DNA from: Phlyctochytrium arcticum | Taxonomy: Eukaryota > Chytridiomycota > Chytridiomycetes > Chytridiales > Chytridiaceae | Reading direction: 5' to 3' | DNA length: 64,000 nucleotides | Assembly: GCA_025602905.1 (NCBI GenBank) | Contig: JAHLKI010000012.1 | Location: forward strand, 791,894-855,893 | In this document: one piece after another, positions 35,721 through 46,146 of the stretch | Position numbering within the stretch: the first letter of the stretch is position 1 | Layout of the letters: each line of letters starts with the position of its first letter | Made by a program: the position numbers and the translations under genes | Notes under the pieces: model-generated | The model's database searches: none | What the model saw: only the letters and a program-made list of their open reading frames with translations | Told to the model about the DNA's origin: nothing

Positions 35721-37398
35721 TCATGCAGAAAGTTTAAGCTGCTCCCACTGGTCAATAAACGCCTTGATAGAGCCTTTCTCGGGGTCCGTCAACGCTCCCC
35801 AGTCCTCCCCCTGTTTATTCCGCTCTCGAATCAGACAGAAAGGCTTTTCCTCAGACTCCCATTCCCATTTCACGTCTTTGAATGAAAAGTCGGATGCCCA
35901 GTGAGTAACTTCCAACCACTTTCGGCCCTGATTGGTATACTTGTTCTTGAATAGTCCACCGTTGAACCAGAGAGGACGATGGAGCAGATCTGGATGGTAG
36001 AGACCGCCGCAAACCCGAACTGTGGTTGGTGTAGGGCCATCTAGTAAGTACCCTACTGCCCCACCACCACCTGGTGCCCATCGATATGGAATGGACAAGA
36101 CTTCATGAACCATCCAATACGACTCTTTGTCGCCTAATCATTCATCGCATTAGTATCGGCAAGCTGTATGACAAAAAAAGAGGTAGTAACTCACCATGTA
36201 CAGATTTGTACATTGTTTCCTTCCACTTTCCAGAATTTGCCTTGCAAATTGCCAAAAGTCCATTGAAATTTCTCCGCTTGTCATACAAAATGACACCACT
36301 CTCCCCTTCATGTGTACCCAGCAGCCGACCAAATCGACCTTGATGACGGTAAACTGAACTGGGGGGATGATCGGCCAAGAACTTCTCAAAGAAATCTAAG
36401 GCACTGCAGCGACCTGATCCGATGGTCCGGTCCATAAAAAATAGCGCGCCAGTGTCTTTGTAGTGGGGATACTCAAACATATTCTCAGGGTTCTGGAAGA
36501 AAAGGGCATCCGCATCAACCAAGATGATTTCAGCGAATCTCGATGCGAGCATTCCAAATGGCTTTACCGCCCACCCCATCCGCTCTGGAGGTAAGCCTGG
36601 GTTGGCAATGGCGAGATCGAAATGCAGGCTTAGATCAACTGGCTCCACTCCCTCCAAGGCAGCAAATTGCTTGATTTTATCCGCATCCAGATCTTTTGGT
36701 CCGGAATAGAAAATTTGAATCGGCAAGGTACAATTTATCAGACGAAGCGATTTGATGGCATGCAGCGCAAAATTGAAATGCCAGTTTCCGGCCGTCATGA
36801 CAATTCCCCGTCCTTCATACGTTTTATGCAAGTCGGCAGCCGATGGATGTTTTGGTCCGTGGCTGATGAAAGGATAGAGCTGCTCCTCCAGTATAGAGAC
36901 TCCATCCAAATATGAAAATTTGTCAATCTTGCCATCCTTCCCGTATGGCCCCACAGTATGTATATCACGGATTGCTGGTTTCTGGTAGCCCCGCGAGTTG
37001 TGCAAGTTTTCGTATAATGACCGAAATACTCTCATTCGTCGCGCCAACTCTGGCCAATCTTGGCCTTCTGGCACGGCGTCTCGCGAAATGTTTAATGCAC
37101 TCTGCAATATACTTGTGGCGAAAACAACTTCTGCAGGTGTGATGACTTCTGATTCAGTGCCGTCCTTTGGTGGTGGGGCAATAGGTGCATTGGAGGGACT
37201 CTGGTTCAACACTCCAGATCGAAATACAACAATGAGTACAACCAGCGCAAGCAAAAGAGTAATCGGCCTAGATAGGAAGCGTGACGGCCGGCCCCCTCTT
37301 CTTGGTGAGTCCTTCCATTCCTTGTCCTTGTATGGTTCCGATAGTGGCAACAGAGGTCGATTTCGCCTCCAATCCGTAAACGATTTCACGTAACTCAT
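35721..37398 (-). CDS. Alpha-1,3-mannosyltransferase-like protein, GT71/MNN1 family
   Basis: Type II membrane glycosyltransferase of 538 aa. A short cytosolic tail precedes a signal anchor (ITLLLALVVLIVVF, about residues 46-60), then a stem and the GT71 catalytic domain: GIVMTAGNWHFNFALHAIKSL, FAEIILVDADALFFQNPE with the DxD nucleotide-sugar/Mn2+ motif, and FMDRTIGSGR. Two exons (37398-36195, 36133-35721). Fungal members add alpha-1,3-linked mannose in the Golgi. The promoter contains three ACGCGT words. It heads a run of four anchored glycan enzymes. Confidence 0.88.
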
Positions 37399-37932
37399 CG
37401 CTCAAAGACCCTCGAACGCAGCGTCAACTTGCATACAAAAACGGCAACCGTTCGGTACAGCGAGAGTCTGTTGCGGTTGCGCATCTCGACAATGTTTTGC
37501 TTTGCGGCTTATGCAAGATGAGTAGGGTCTTACGGGTCTCAATCAGGGTCTCCTTAACATTAAAACGCGTAGTGATCTGCTTACTCATCAAGCGAAGCTT
37601 TTTACGCGTTACGCGTTTTACCCGCGAGTGGCGCAGTGCGCAACTGAAATCTGTGAGTGGGAAAATTCAAAATCTGCCCCACTTGCTACGAGGTTATGCC
37701 GGGGTACGTTTGGAACAAGCGGGTATATTGCATTGATGTTGAAAGCTGGGACATCATGCACCAGTACTATGGCAATCTATGCCTCTCGGCCCACTGAAAT
37801 TACAATTCATGATGAAGCGGCGTGTAAATATGAAGCCGCGACTTTGTGATTTTAGGAACAATTGTGTGCCGTATCAGTCTATGTACAATATATAATTTAC
37901 GGGGGAGAAGAATACCAGCTTTGGGTGTCAAA
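37399..37932. promoter_or_regulatory. GT71 promoter with a triple ACGCGT cluster
   Basis: 534 bp between the GT71 start and the DUF5672 stop. ACGCGT occurs at 37565-37570, 37604-37609 and 37611-37616, that is 167-218 bp upstream of the GT71 ATG. ACGCGT is the MCB element bound by the fungal cell-cycle factor MBF (established in yeasts); function here is inference. Confidence 0.5.
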
Positions 37933-39183
37933 CTAGCTCACATCCAGGTTCCACGATAGCATCTTTGCTTCTGGACAGTAATACTCCACTTGCTCTATTT
38001 CCTTGGTTCCCTCCTTGTGAATCCCGACTGGGAAAGTGTTGGGTATGAATTGCAAACTGAACTTGGAGCTGGTTTTTATGGTCGGAAGAATGGCGTCGTC
38101 GAACGTTGCCATTTGCTCACAGAAGAACTGATCTTCGGCCAGACCCGGGGCCCATTTGTAATGATCCAACACACGGAGCATACGAGACCGTCGACGTAAA
38201 GAGAATCCCCCGTTACCGCCCCGAGTCCATGTGTTGGCATGATTTTCTGGCCAAGGGGCACCGATCCAGTCGAAACCCATAAAGTCCTCCAAATCCAGGG
38301 CACTGTTCGCACAGAGGATGGAGTCTGTTTGAAAAAAGAGGATATGTTCGCCGACAAAGTCCTTTGCCCAAAAAGTCTGATTCGTCAGAAATGCTGATAT
38401 ATCATTGTACGATGCATATGGTATATCCACAGGCAGCTGACGCAACTCTAGCTTTCCAGACTGTAAGCGATGTCGTATTGCAACGGAGCGATAGAAGAGG
38501 TGTGCATTACGGGCAGTGTAGTAGACGACAAAGGGCCAATCTTCCCTCAGAACACTCATATAATACAGTATGACCGGAACAAGCGACGGTAGTGGCCGGG
38601 TTTCAATCATGATTGCGACCTTGTTTTTGTCATAACGTGGTTGCCGACATTCACGTTGTGGTTTTACTTTCGGCTCCGAGCCCCCAGTTGTGCTGCCTCC
38701 CTCCACCACACTCGAATCGCCGTCACTCTCAACGCTTTCCTCGTTTAATTCTGATTCGCAGAAAGGGCCTTCTTGACTTTTCTTGCCAATTCTCATCTGC
38801 GCTTCCAAGTAATCAACAATCTCGCCCGAGTCCCATGGAATTCCCTCTTTCAGATCTGGTCGCCCAAGCTTCGATGCCAATCCCACTGAAGATGCAACAG
38901 TCTTGACGGTCCAACGACCTCCTGGCGGATGTACGTAGATGTATGTGATGGCAAATTGTGTGACTAGGAGTAATATCCCAATCGCAACCCAGTGCAGTTT
39001 GCGTGAAAGAAAAGCTAGTCGTCGGGTTCGTGACCGCATTCTTATGCTATTGGGAAGTATCGGCACCTGCGAATCCATTATTGACACAAGGGTCAGTTGG
39101 ATCGCAATGCTGGCAGTCGGTGTCAAAAACGCTCTCCAATGCTTGGGGTCCGTACGCCTTGAAAGAATATAGTTTGGGTCCAA
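37933..39183 (-). CDS. DUF5672 glycosyltransferase-like membrane protein
   Basis: Intronless 416-aa protein. A hydrophobic anchor (WVAIGILLLVTQFAITYIYV) follows a basic N-terminal tail; Met35 or Met48 could be the true start, making a conventional short type II tail. The lumenal domain is DUF5672: VAIMIETRPLPSLVPVILYY, EHILFFQTDSILCAN, GFDWIGAPWP and the motif GGNGGFSLRRR, ending in a region with LAEDQFFCEQM. Members are predicted GT-A-like glycosyltransferases, activity unproven. Position between GT71 and GT92 supports a glycan role. Confidence 0.84.
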   Translation of the reverse strand: MDPNYILSRRTDPKHWRAFLTPTASIAIQLTLVSIMDSQVPILPNSIRMRSRTRRLAFLSRKLHWVAIGILLLVTQFAITYIYVHPPGGRWTVKTVASSVGLASKLGRPDLKEGIPWDSGEIVDYLEAQMRIGKKSQEGPFCESELNEESVESDGDSSVVEGGSTTGGSEPKVKPQRECRQPRYDKNKVAIMIETRPLPSLVPVILYYMSVLREDWPFVVYYTARNAHLFYRSVAIRHRLQSGKLELRQLPVDIPYASYNDISAFLTNQTFWAKDFVGEHILFFQTDSILCANSALDLEDFMGFDWIGAPWPENHANTWTRGGNGGFSLRRRSRMLRVLDHYKWAPGLAEDQFFCEQMATFDDAILPTIKTSSKFSLQFIPNTFPVGIHKEGTKEIEQVEYYCPEAKMLSWNLDVS

Positions 39184-39528
39184 GCGAGTATGTATAATCC
39201 TGGGCTGTTATATGTCGCTGGAAATTGTTTCTCCTTTTTCTTTACCCGTGCCCGCCACGTTTTGCTGAAGAGGATTGAGCCTCAGAGATCGAGCTGAGTG
39301 AGAGTACAAAATTCAAAAATCCGGCGTGTCATCGCGCTCAAAGAACTTTTTTGATCTACGCTGTGTTTGTTTCCTTTGAACTTGACGATCTATACATACG
39401 AACTCCTCAGCATTTAGATCTTGCTGACTTTTTGACAGACAGCAGTAAAGCAGGCCGATACTCGCTCGAGGCTAGTTACTCCAGAACGGTGCAAGTGAGC
39501 GCGGGCGCTCGAACTGATCTATCCTATC
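39184..39528. promoter_or_regulatory. Divergent promoter, DUF5672 / GT92 genes
   Basis: 345 bp between divergent starts, so the two glycan enzymes could be co-expressed. No obvious shared motif seen. Confidence 0.4.
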
Positions 39529-40881
39529 ATGGCCGTCTCCCGAACGCACCGCAAGAAGAACCGGCTGCTTGCTCTATGTTGCGTTACTGTCTCTCTCATT
39601 GTCATTTTTATCCAGATCGACGTATTTCGGATAACAAATCGGGACGATGATATCCAATCATCAGCAAAAAAGTTTCATAGTGCCCGGCCACCGGCAGCGC
39701 AAGGAGGAGGTTTTGCGGGTCAGCTTGAACGCCCAAATTCAAAACCGTCGAAATTGCATGAATCAACTCTTATCAAAGAACTTCCTTGCGCCAAGTACAT
39801 CAAGAACATTGCTGTTAGTCACCCAAAGCTCTCTGCAGGACAGAAAGATCTGTTTCAATTTCTTGCCAGTCAATTGACGAATCACGCCCTGAGTCGATAT
39901 GAGGAAGATTCTCGCAACATACCATTATGGCTAAAGAGCGCAGCACAAGTCAAACAACGACTAAATAATCTGCAACAGTGCTGGGATCGTGAGCCGGCCA
40001 TGGTCGGTGAATCGCAGGAAACAGTGAGCGAGCTACCATCGCTTGCTATATGTACAGTGCAGCACTCTTCGGGGCCCTTTATTCAGGAGTGGATAGCTCA
40101 TCATCTGCTGATGGGGGCCCGTAAAGTCATCATTTACGATAATTCGCCCCCTTCATCAGCTTCTTCCCAGCACTTTCAGCTGGCTGTCAGACCGTTTGTG
40201 GATGCTGGGTATGCCGAGATTGTCAAGTGGTACTTTCCTAAAGGGGACGCTTACCGACAAACGGGCGCCATCAACGACTGTATCAAGAAAAACCGAAATT
40301 CATATGACTGGATCGGTGTTTTTGATACGGATGAGTATCCAGTAATCAACCCTCCACAGTCTATATGTCTAACGCATTTCCTTGCGGACCGTATGCTCGA
40401 AAAGCAAGGGAGTCTTGCCATCCGATGGCGGGGATTCTCACCCCTAGGCGTATTTCAGCACGACCACACAAAGCTGTTCTTGGAGCAATATCGACAGGAA
40501 GTCAACTACACGGGCGAATTCGGATACGTCAAGCACATCGTAAATACCCAGCGAGTGATTGATTTTACAGATCCGCACTTGCCACGGTTCCGTAGAGGCT
40601 ATCTCCCACAAGACTCCCATGGCCGGGTTGTCACAAAGTCTGTGTCGGATGACGTACCTGCTGATGACTTTGAACATATTGAGCTTCGGCACTATTGGGC
40701 CCGGGATTTACGATCTGGTGTAATGGATAAAGTCTGCGGGGCGACCAAGGAACGGGCATCGTATATGGAGCGGCGGGCTGAAATCTTGATGAACCTGGTC
40801 AGCCCAGGGTGTTGCAAGCCGATACCGGACACGCCAACAAGACATGAATCATTTCTGCGCCAATTCATGTATGCCGCATAG
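39529..40881 (+). CDS. Glycosyltransferase family 92 (DUF23) protein
   Basis: Intronless 450-aa type II membrane protein. The tail MAVSRTHRKKNR precedes a signal anchor (LLALCCVTVSLIVIFIQIDV). The GT92 domain starts at LAICTVQHSSGPFIQEWIAH and includes GARKVIIYDNS, SYDWIGVFDTDEYPVI (the DxD-type motif), AIRWRGFSPLG and HYWARDL. Animal GT92 enzymes transfer galactose (GALT-1 on core fucose); plant GT92 extends pectic galactan. The fungal substrate is unknown. It is divergent from the DUF5672 gene. Confidence 0.88.
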   Translation: MAVSRTHRKKNRLLALCCVTVSLIVIFIQIDVFRITNRDDDIQSSAKKFHSARPPAAQGGGFAGQLERPNSKPSKLHESTLIKELPCAKYIKNIAVSHPKLSAGQKDLFQFLASQLTNHALSRYEEDSRNIPLWLKSAAQVKQRLNNLQQCWDREPAMVGESQETVSELPSLAICTVQHSSGPFIQEWIAHHLLMGARKVIIYDNSPPSSASSQHFQLAVRPFVDAGYAEIVKWYFPKGDAYRQTGAINDCIKKNRNSYDWIGVFDTDEYPVINPPQSICLTHFLADRMLEKQGSLAIRWRGFSPLGVFQHDHTKLFLEQYRQEVNYTGEFGYVKHIVNTQRVIDFTDPHLPRFRRGYLPQDSHGRVVTKSVSDDVPADDFEHIELRHYWARDLRSGVMDKVCGATKERASYMERRAEILMNLVSPGCCKPIPDTPTRHESFLRQFMYAA

Positions 40882-41286
40882 GTCGCATGCTGTTTGGCGT
40901 AGCTATCGTGAGGCAACTTCTCTGAATTGGGATCCGCAATTGGCAACTCAGCTCGTCATTGATTGCAGTAAACGCTCAACAGACAGGAGATTCTTACTCC
41001 CACACAATTCACAATCCTTGTCTAAACAGCCTGCCCTATTCGCAAATTGCATTGCTCCAAAAACCACGGTTGCGCCAACCAGCAACGCGCTAATTACGAC
41101 AGCAGTTTCTCACTCCTAAACTTATCCACTTTTGGATCCGTACGATGTATATACAATTTGAACAATCATATCTATAGAATTTGACAGCTCCTCACGGTAG
41201 CCAAAATAAATACACCATTATTACGCCGAACACAATAATATATATGAGATGCAACGCCTTTCCAAAACCCCTCCCAGAAATAAAAT
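40882..41286. other. Convergent intergenic region, GT92 / methyltransferase
   Basis: 405 bp of 3' flanks between convergent genes. Nothing else recognised. Confidence 0.4.
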
Positions 41287-42355
41287 CTAATCAAGCTTGC
41301 TGAACAGGTAGTTGTGGCACATCCGCGTGGGTCCACAGGGGTAGTTGACAGCCTCCAACTCTGCCGGACACCCCGGCGCTTCATCATTTGCCGCACATGG
41401 CGTAATATCCGAAGCAACCATGTGTAATCCGTGATACTGGAGCATGTGGTATAGTAATCCCAAGTAATGAGCATGAGCGGGTGATTTGATCCAGGCTTTT
41501 GAGATATGAATCTCGATGGCGAGCTGGTCGACGTTGGCGAAAAAGTAGGGGTCGAGAGCGGCGACATCCCGTGCCAGAGAGTATTCGCATCCCTCACAGT
41601 CCATCTTGAGTACGTCAATATGAGGGGTGCCCAGCCAGGATTTTAAACTGGGCAGCGACGTGATTTGCCATCCATCCGCGGTGGTTCCGCGCATGGAGGA
41701 CCCTGCACCACCCGCGTCCGCTGCATCCAAGAGTGACGCACCCACGGAGAAGAAATACAGATTAGTGCCGATACGAGATGGATGGGTCACAGTCGGATCA
41801 AGCATATCTAAAAGGAAAAGATCAATGCTTTGTCTGAAGCCATCGATGACAGTTGTAAACTTACATCCTCTACAATTCCAATCTTTTGACAACTGTTCGT
41901 CGAACGAATAGTCATTGTCAATTCCAAAAGAATAAAAGACACATCCGGCATCGCGTTTTGGTGGTCGATCACATAATTCATGCTCTGCAATCAACGGGTA
42001 AGTCCAAACGAAAAAAATGAGGGGCACTAGTATCAAAATACGTACTTCCCCAATTGGTTCCAAAATCTTTGATTTTACAAGCCTTTGGAAGGCTCTTGTT
42101 TTGTTCTAGCCGTGATACCTTTGCAGCAATATCGGCAAGGGCATTCTGACTCGCCTGCCTGCAGGGGGGAGACCAGTCGTCGGCAGCCCACGAAGCTGGA
42201 TTGCAGGTGGTGTGTTGGGCCTGGAATCCTGCTGGAGTCTCGAGTCTCGAGTCGGGACGCCGGTTGTAAATGACATTGAGGGTGAGGAGAGTAACAGCGA
42301 GCACTCCCACAAGGACTAGTATTCGACGCCCGGCTGGGCTAGACGGACTTGACAT
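41287..42355 (-). CDS. METTL24-like membrane-anchored methyltransferase
   Basis: Three exons (42355-42046, 41984-41865, 41807-41287) give 316 aa. A type II anchor (ILVLVGVLAVTLLTLNVIY) is followed by the methyltransferase domain: CVFYSFGIDNDYSFDEQL matches the METTL24/Methyltransf_22 pattern, then, after a 57-nt in-frame intron (41864-41808), CRGYMLDPTVTHPSRIG, and HIDVLKMDCEGCEYSLARD, the FkbM-type 'K-D-E-G-E' motif. The middle intron is a multiple of three and could be missed. Such enzymes may methylate sugars in the secretory pathway (inference). It fits the neighbouring glycosyltransferases. Confidence 0.83.
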
Positions 42356-42675
42356 ATTGTCGATTTGCCCAAGTTGGATTCTGCTGAGATTTTGACAAAA
42401 GTGTTGACGGCCCCGTTTTGACCTCCGCCGCTCCGGCCGCCGCTGCGCCGCAAGTTACACACGTGTGTAACACCGGCCAAGCGGCGCAAAATTGCTTGAC
42501 TTGAAGGTGTTTTGGAATTTACTGAATTTGCATGACGGGCTGTTAGGAAGAGTATTCTGGTATCATACAAAGTACAAGCTATGGTAGATATGCATAAAAA
42601 AGCAAAAGTGCCAGAGACTATAAAACATCTACAAAATGGTTCATCGCTATCTAAAAGGATGCAAGCTATTGTTGC
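42356..42675. other. Intergenic region, methyltransferase / metacaspase
   Basis: 320 bp holding the methyltransferase promoter and metacaspase 3' flank. A GC-rich CCGCCG-type block lies at about 42420-42450. Confidence 0.4.
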
Positions 42676-44325
42676 CTAGATGAGGGAAAAGAGCATATTT
42701 CCAACATCGAATTCATGTCCAGCAGACATTTGCGGGATTTGCTTATACTGTCCTTGAAGCAATTGGCGTGTCTCCCGCAAAACCTGAGTATAGGTCATGT
42801 GGTGGTTGTTTGCGTTCAAAGTCTTGAGCAGAGCCCAAGACATGGCCCCAGTCGCTTCGCCTCCAATGCTAGCGTCAGCGGATGTCTGGTCATCGCGACA
42901 ACCAGAGAATTGCACAACAAGGGCTTCAGATCCGTAACTTTTGACGTTCTGGGTGTGCTGCTCGGGGTTGGCAGTCTCGTTTTTCTGGGTAAACATCTGG
43001 AACGCAGTCTTTGCTTCGCGCAACGCGGTGGCATTATCCTTCTTGAAGAATGCAAGGCCGGCTTTGATTCCAGCCTTGATGGCTTCATTCCGATTGTCAC
43101 GGACAATCACGTCCAATTTCCCATCCACAGTATAAGTGAAGGGCAGATCCATGATGGAACCTGAATGACAACAATCAAAGATGGCAGTCAAACGAGATCC
43201 TTTGGGCAAGGGTTTCACAAGAACGTCATGCAATTCCTGTAGCCCAGTGTAAGCGTTTCTGTTACCCCCACAGAATGGAACCGGTAATTCAAAAACTTAC
43301 ATCGTCGGTAATCTGACCGGCGCTTTGATAGTCGAGTGGGACGATTGTTTCGTTGAATCCATCCTTTTCCAAACCACCTAAGGCAGACCATCAATAATCT
43401 CATGCTGCAAAAATTAATAATAGCGCTCTTACTGGTATCCTTGGCCTGCGATCCGTGTCCAGAGTAATGTACAAAGAATGCGTCACCAGGTCTGGCACCC
43501 TCCGTTAACCAACGGAACGCATTCATTAGGTTTTGACGGGTGGGCGTGCGAGAAGGGTCTTGTTGATCATCGGTGAGGACCAGTTGCTCCTGGAAGGGAT
43601 AGTTGGCTGACATCCACTGACGGACGTTCTGAACATCATTGATGCAGCCCTTAAGTTCGCCCTTTTGGTTAAAGTAGTTGATACCAATAAAGAGAGCACG
43701 ACGCTTGCCGCTATAGGAGCATTGTAAGTCCCGGGGGGTGGTGACCACATCCTACTGTAGCTTACCCCGAAGTTTGAGTACCCCATTGCTGAGCAGCTGG
43801 AGTTCCCGCGGCCACCTGTAGAGGTTGCTGCTGCACGTGAGAGCCGGAGGACTGAACATGATGGTAACCGATTGTTGGAGCCCCAACAATGCCATCCTCT
43901 TGTCCTTGAATGGGGCCCTGTTGTCCCCCATACCCGCCTTGCTGTTGCTGACCGTAACCGCCAGACTGTTGCTGACCATACCCGCCCGATTGTTGCTGTT
44001 GCTGACCGTATCCGCCAGACTGCTGCTGGCCGTATCCGCCGGATTGTTGCTGGCCATATCCACCCGATTGTTGCTGGGGATAACCGCCTTGCTGGGGTTG
44101 GCCACCCTGTTGGGGATAACCACCTTGGCTTGAGGACTGGTTCTGGATGTTCTGCTGCTGCGATTGACCACCCACGGGCAAGTCAACGTTGAACTTTTCC
44201 TTGACAATCTGTGCTAGAGCTTGAGTCTTCGCAGCTGATCTCCCTCAACAAAAGTTACTTACGCCTTGGATCTTGTCCAGAGGGACCTTGTCCAGGTTCT
44301 TCATAACGTTGTTGAAGAAGGACAT
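42676..44325 (-). CDS. MCA1: Type I metacaspase with Gln/Gly/Tyr-rich prodomain
   Basis: Caspase-fold cysteine protease cleaving after Arg/Lys, Ca2+-dependent. Exon 1 codes MSFFNNVMKNLDKVPLDKIQG. The prodomain is a run of SGGYGQQQ-type repeats (about 43910-44130). The p20 domain begins KRRALFIGINYFNQKGELKG. The catalytic dyad is His in HYSGHGSQ and Cys in FDCCHSGS. The p10 part ends NMLFSLI. Five exons. Catalytic residues are intact. The prodomain lacks an obvious zinc finger, as in fungal Mca1. Confidence 0.95.
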
Positions 44326-44970
44326 TGCGGTATGTTGAAGTGCAAGATGAAAGATGGAGATGAAGATGAAAGATGAAGCAGATGAAAGTGAGCGAGAAAG
44401 ATGACGTTCTTTGGAAATCGAAACTTCCGAAACTTGGAGGCTCAGCAAAAAGCCAGATCTTGTTTCTGAATCTTGGCCATCTTTCGCAGGACCTTTTTCC
44501 TCAAACCGATCTTTGCAAGCCTCCCTATGAGGACCAATAACAACTGCAATTATACATTAACCATTTGTTCTACTTTTTCCCAACGACTTTACGCGTCTTT
44601 CACGGTCTGTGAAGGAGTTTGGGCTGCCTGTGGGATGCCTCCTGGGTGACCGACCACTGGAAAAGATGAAGTATCCTCAATCACATCCTTTATTTACGAC
44701 GGCATGGGAATCTAAACTGGAATCTAAAGCGGGTCGCAGGCGGCAATGCTATTGTTGGCCCAAGGTTCCTGACTTATTCCTGGAGGCAGTGGAGGGGCAC
44801 AGCGCTCGCGATGCCTTGCATACCGCCGTTCCTGGTATCAGGACCGCACAGCAACCCAGACAGCAACCGAGAAGAATGTTATAAATACCCCGTCTCTCGC
44901 CTTTCCCCCCACTTAAATTTCAATTCAGGACACCATTTGTTATCTTCCCTACTACGAAGTTTGAGCAATT
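44326..44970. promoter_or_regulatory. Divergent intergenic region, metacaspase / KRE9-like gene
   Basis: 645 bp. A plus-strand frame at 44609-44884 lacks any family signal. One ACGCGT near 44590. Confidence 0.4.
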
Positions 44971-45609
44971 ATGCATTTTTCCCGGCCATTCCTTGCGCTA
45001 AGCGCTCTTCTTGCAACAATTGTGTCTGCTCAGGACACATCGTTTACGGATGCAGAACTCGTTTATACTTCTACCCCAATTGGAGATACAGTTTGGGTTG
45101 CAGGCACTACAGTCAAGATTGCCTGGTCAATTTTGCCAGCACACCCTGCAGCCGTGAAAACGCTCACCATTGAGTTGGGAACAGGGCAGAATTCTACCGT
45201 CATCAACTCAGGCATTTTTGTGGCCCCTGCTCCAGGACTCCCGTACCCATCAACCGTGGAAGTAGACTACAAAGTGCCAGCGGACCTTCCACCCCGGCAG
45301 TATTGTTTGATCTTTGTCGGCCGGGGATCAAACAACCAGGCATTTGGTCCCAATTGGGCGACCTGGTTTACCGTTCGCGCTGCTGCTGCGGCGACTACAG
45401 TGTCCAGTGTGTTGCCCACTACTACCGCATCTCCGGCCACCCTCTCCTCCTCTGCGGTACCAATACAGTCCAGTACCCTCCTTAGCGACCCAACCCCGAC
45501 GAGTGCAGCGTCACCGTCCCCTACCAGAGTGACATCTGGGTCTGACCACATCCTCTCGTCGCTGTCCGGCCTCGCCGCTGCAATCGGTGCAGCTGTCTTT
45601 GCGCTGTAA
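44971..45609 (+). CDS. Kre9/Knh1-like GPI-anchored cell wall protein
   Basis: Intronless 212-aa secreted protein. Signal peptide MHFSRPFLALSALLATIVSA with a likely cut before QDT. The Kre9/Knh1 (Ser-Thr-rich) domain follows: TSTPIGDTVWVAGTTVKIAW, VDYKVPADLPPRQYCLIFVG and FGPNWATWFTV. A Ser/Thr/Pro linker suited to O-mannosylation leads to a hydrophobic tail (LSGLAAAIGAAVFAL) with small residues at SGSD, typical of GPI attachment. It probably resides in the wall or plasma membrane. Kre9 in yeast affects beta-1,6-glucan; the same role here is not shown. Confidence 0.88.
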   Translation: MHFSRPFLALSALLATIVSAQDTSFTDAELVYTSTPIGDTVWVAGTTVKIAWSILPAHPAAVKTLTIELGTGQNSTVINSGIFVAPAPGLPYPSTVEVDYKVPADLPPRQYCLIFVGRGSNNQAFGPNWATWFTVRAAAAATTVSSVLPTTTASPATLSSSAVPIQSSTLLSDPTPTSAASPSPTRVTSGSDHILSSLSGLAAAIGAAVFAL

Positions 45610-46146
45610 AGGCTCGTATATGTAGGGACTATTCTAGTTTGGATTAGATGGGAATTTTTTGGTCATAGAGCTTTTCGTAGCTTTTGGATTATGCTGGCTT
45701 CCCCGCGCTGACTGTATTTATTACACTACATTTATTTTATTTAATTATGATGCATGATCTGCACACAACGTCGTCGGCTGTCGCTACACCATGCTAACAA
45801 GTCTGCCCGGTCTCTCGCTGGGTCCCTCTCGCTCAGCTCTCGCTCCCTGTCCAGCTCCCTGTCTCGCTCCGATTGCTGACAAGTTTGAAATGACTTAACC
45901 AGCCACATCGGAGTTCGCTCGACGTTCAACCTTCAACTTCAAAAACCGTGGACCGTTCTCGTATTACCTATAGACTATTATCTAGAACGTGAACTTAGAA
46001 GATTCATCAATAGATTTACGTCAATTCCAAGCCTTGCTGCAGTTGCTCTCCCCAGTGTAAGGTATACATACACATTGATGAAAAACAAATCATAAAATTG
46101 TAAAATTAACACCTTTTTTTCGTTAGCTGCTGCAAGCTCAAACTCA
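45610..46146. other. Intergenic region with ctcgctcc-rich low complexity
   Basis: 537 bp. At about 45805-45875 the sequence repeats ctcgct/ctccctgt words. Otherwise presumed promoter of the next gene. Confidence 0.4.

Noticed and set aside
43825..44192. Leu-rich and His/Arg-rich plus-strand frames
   Set aside because: They are antisense shadows of the metacaspase Gln/Gly repeat array.
44609..44884. Plus-strand 91-codon frame upstream of the KRE9-like gene
   Set aside because: No motif, and it occupies the presumed divergent promoter.
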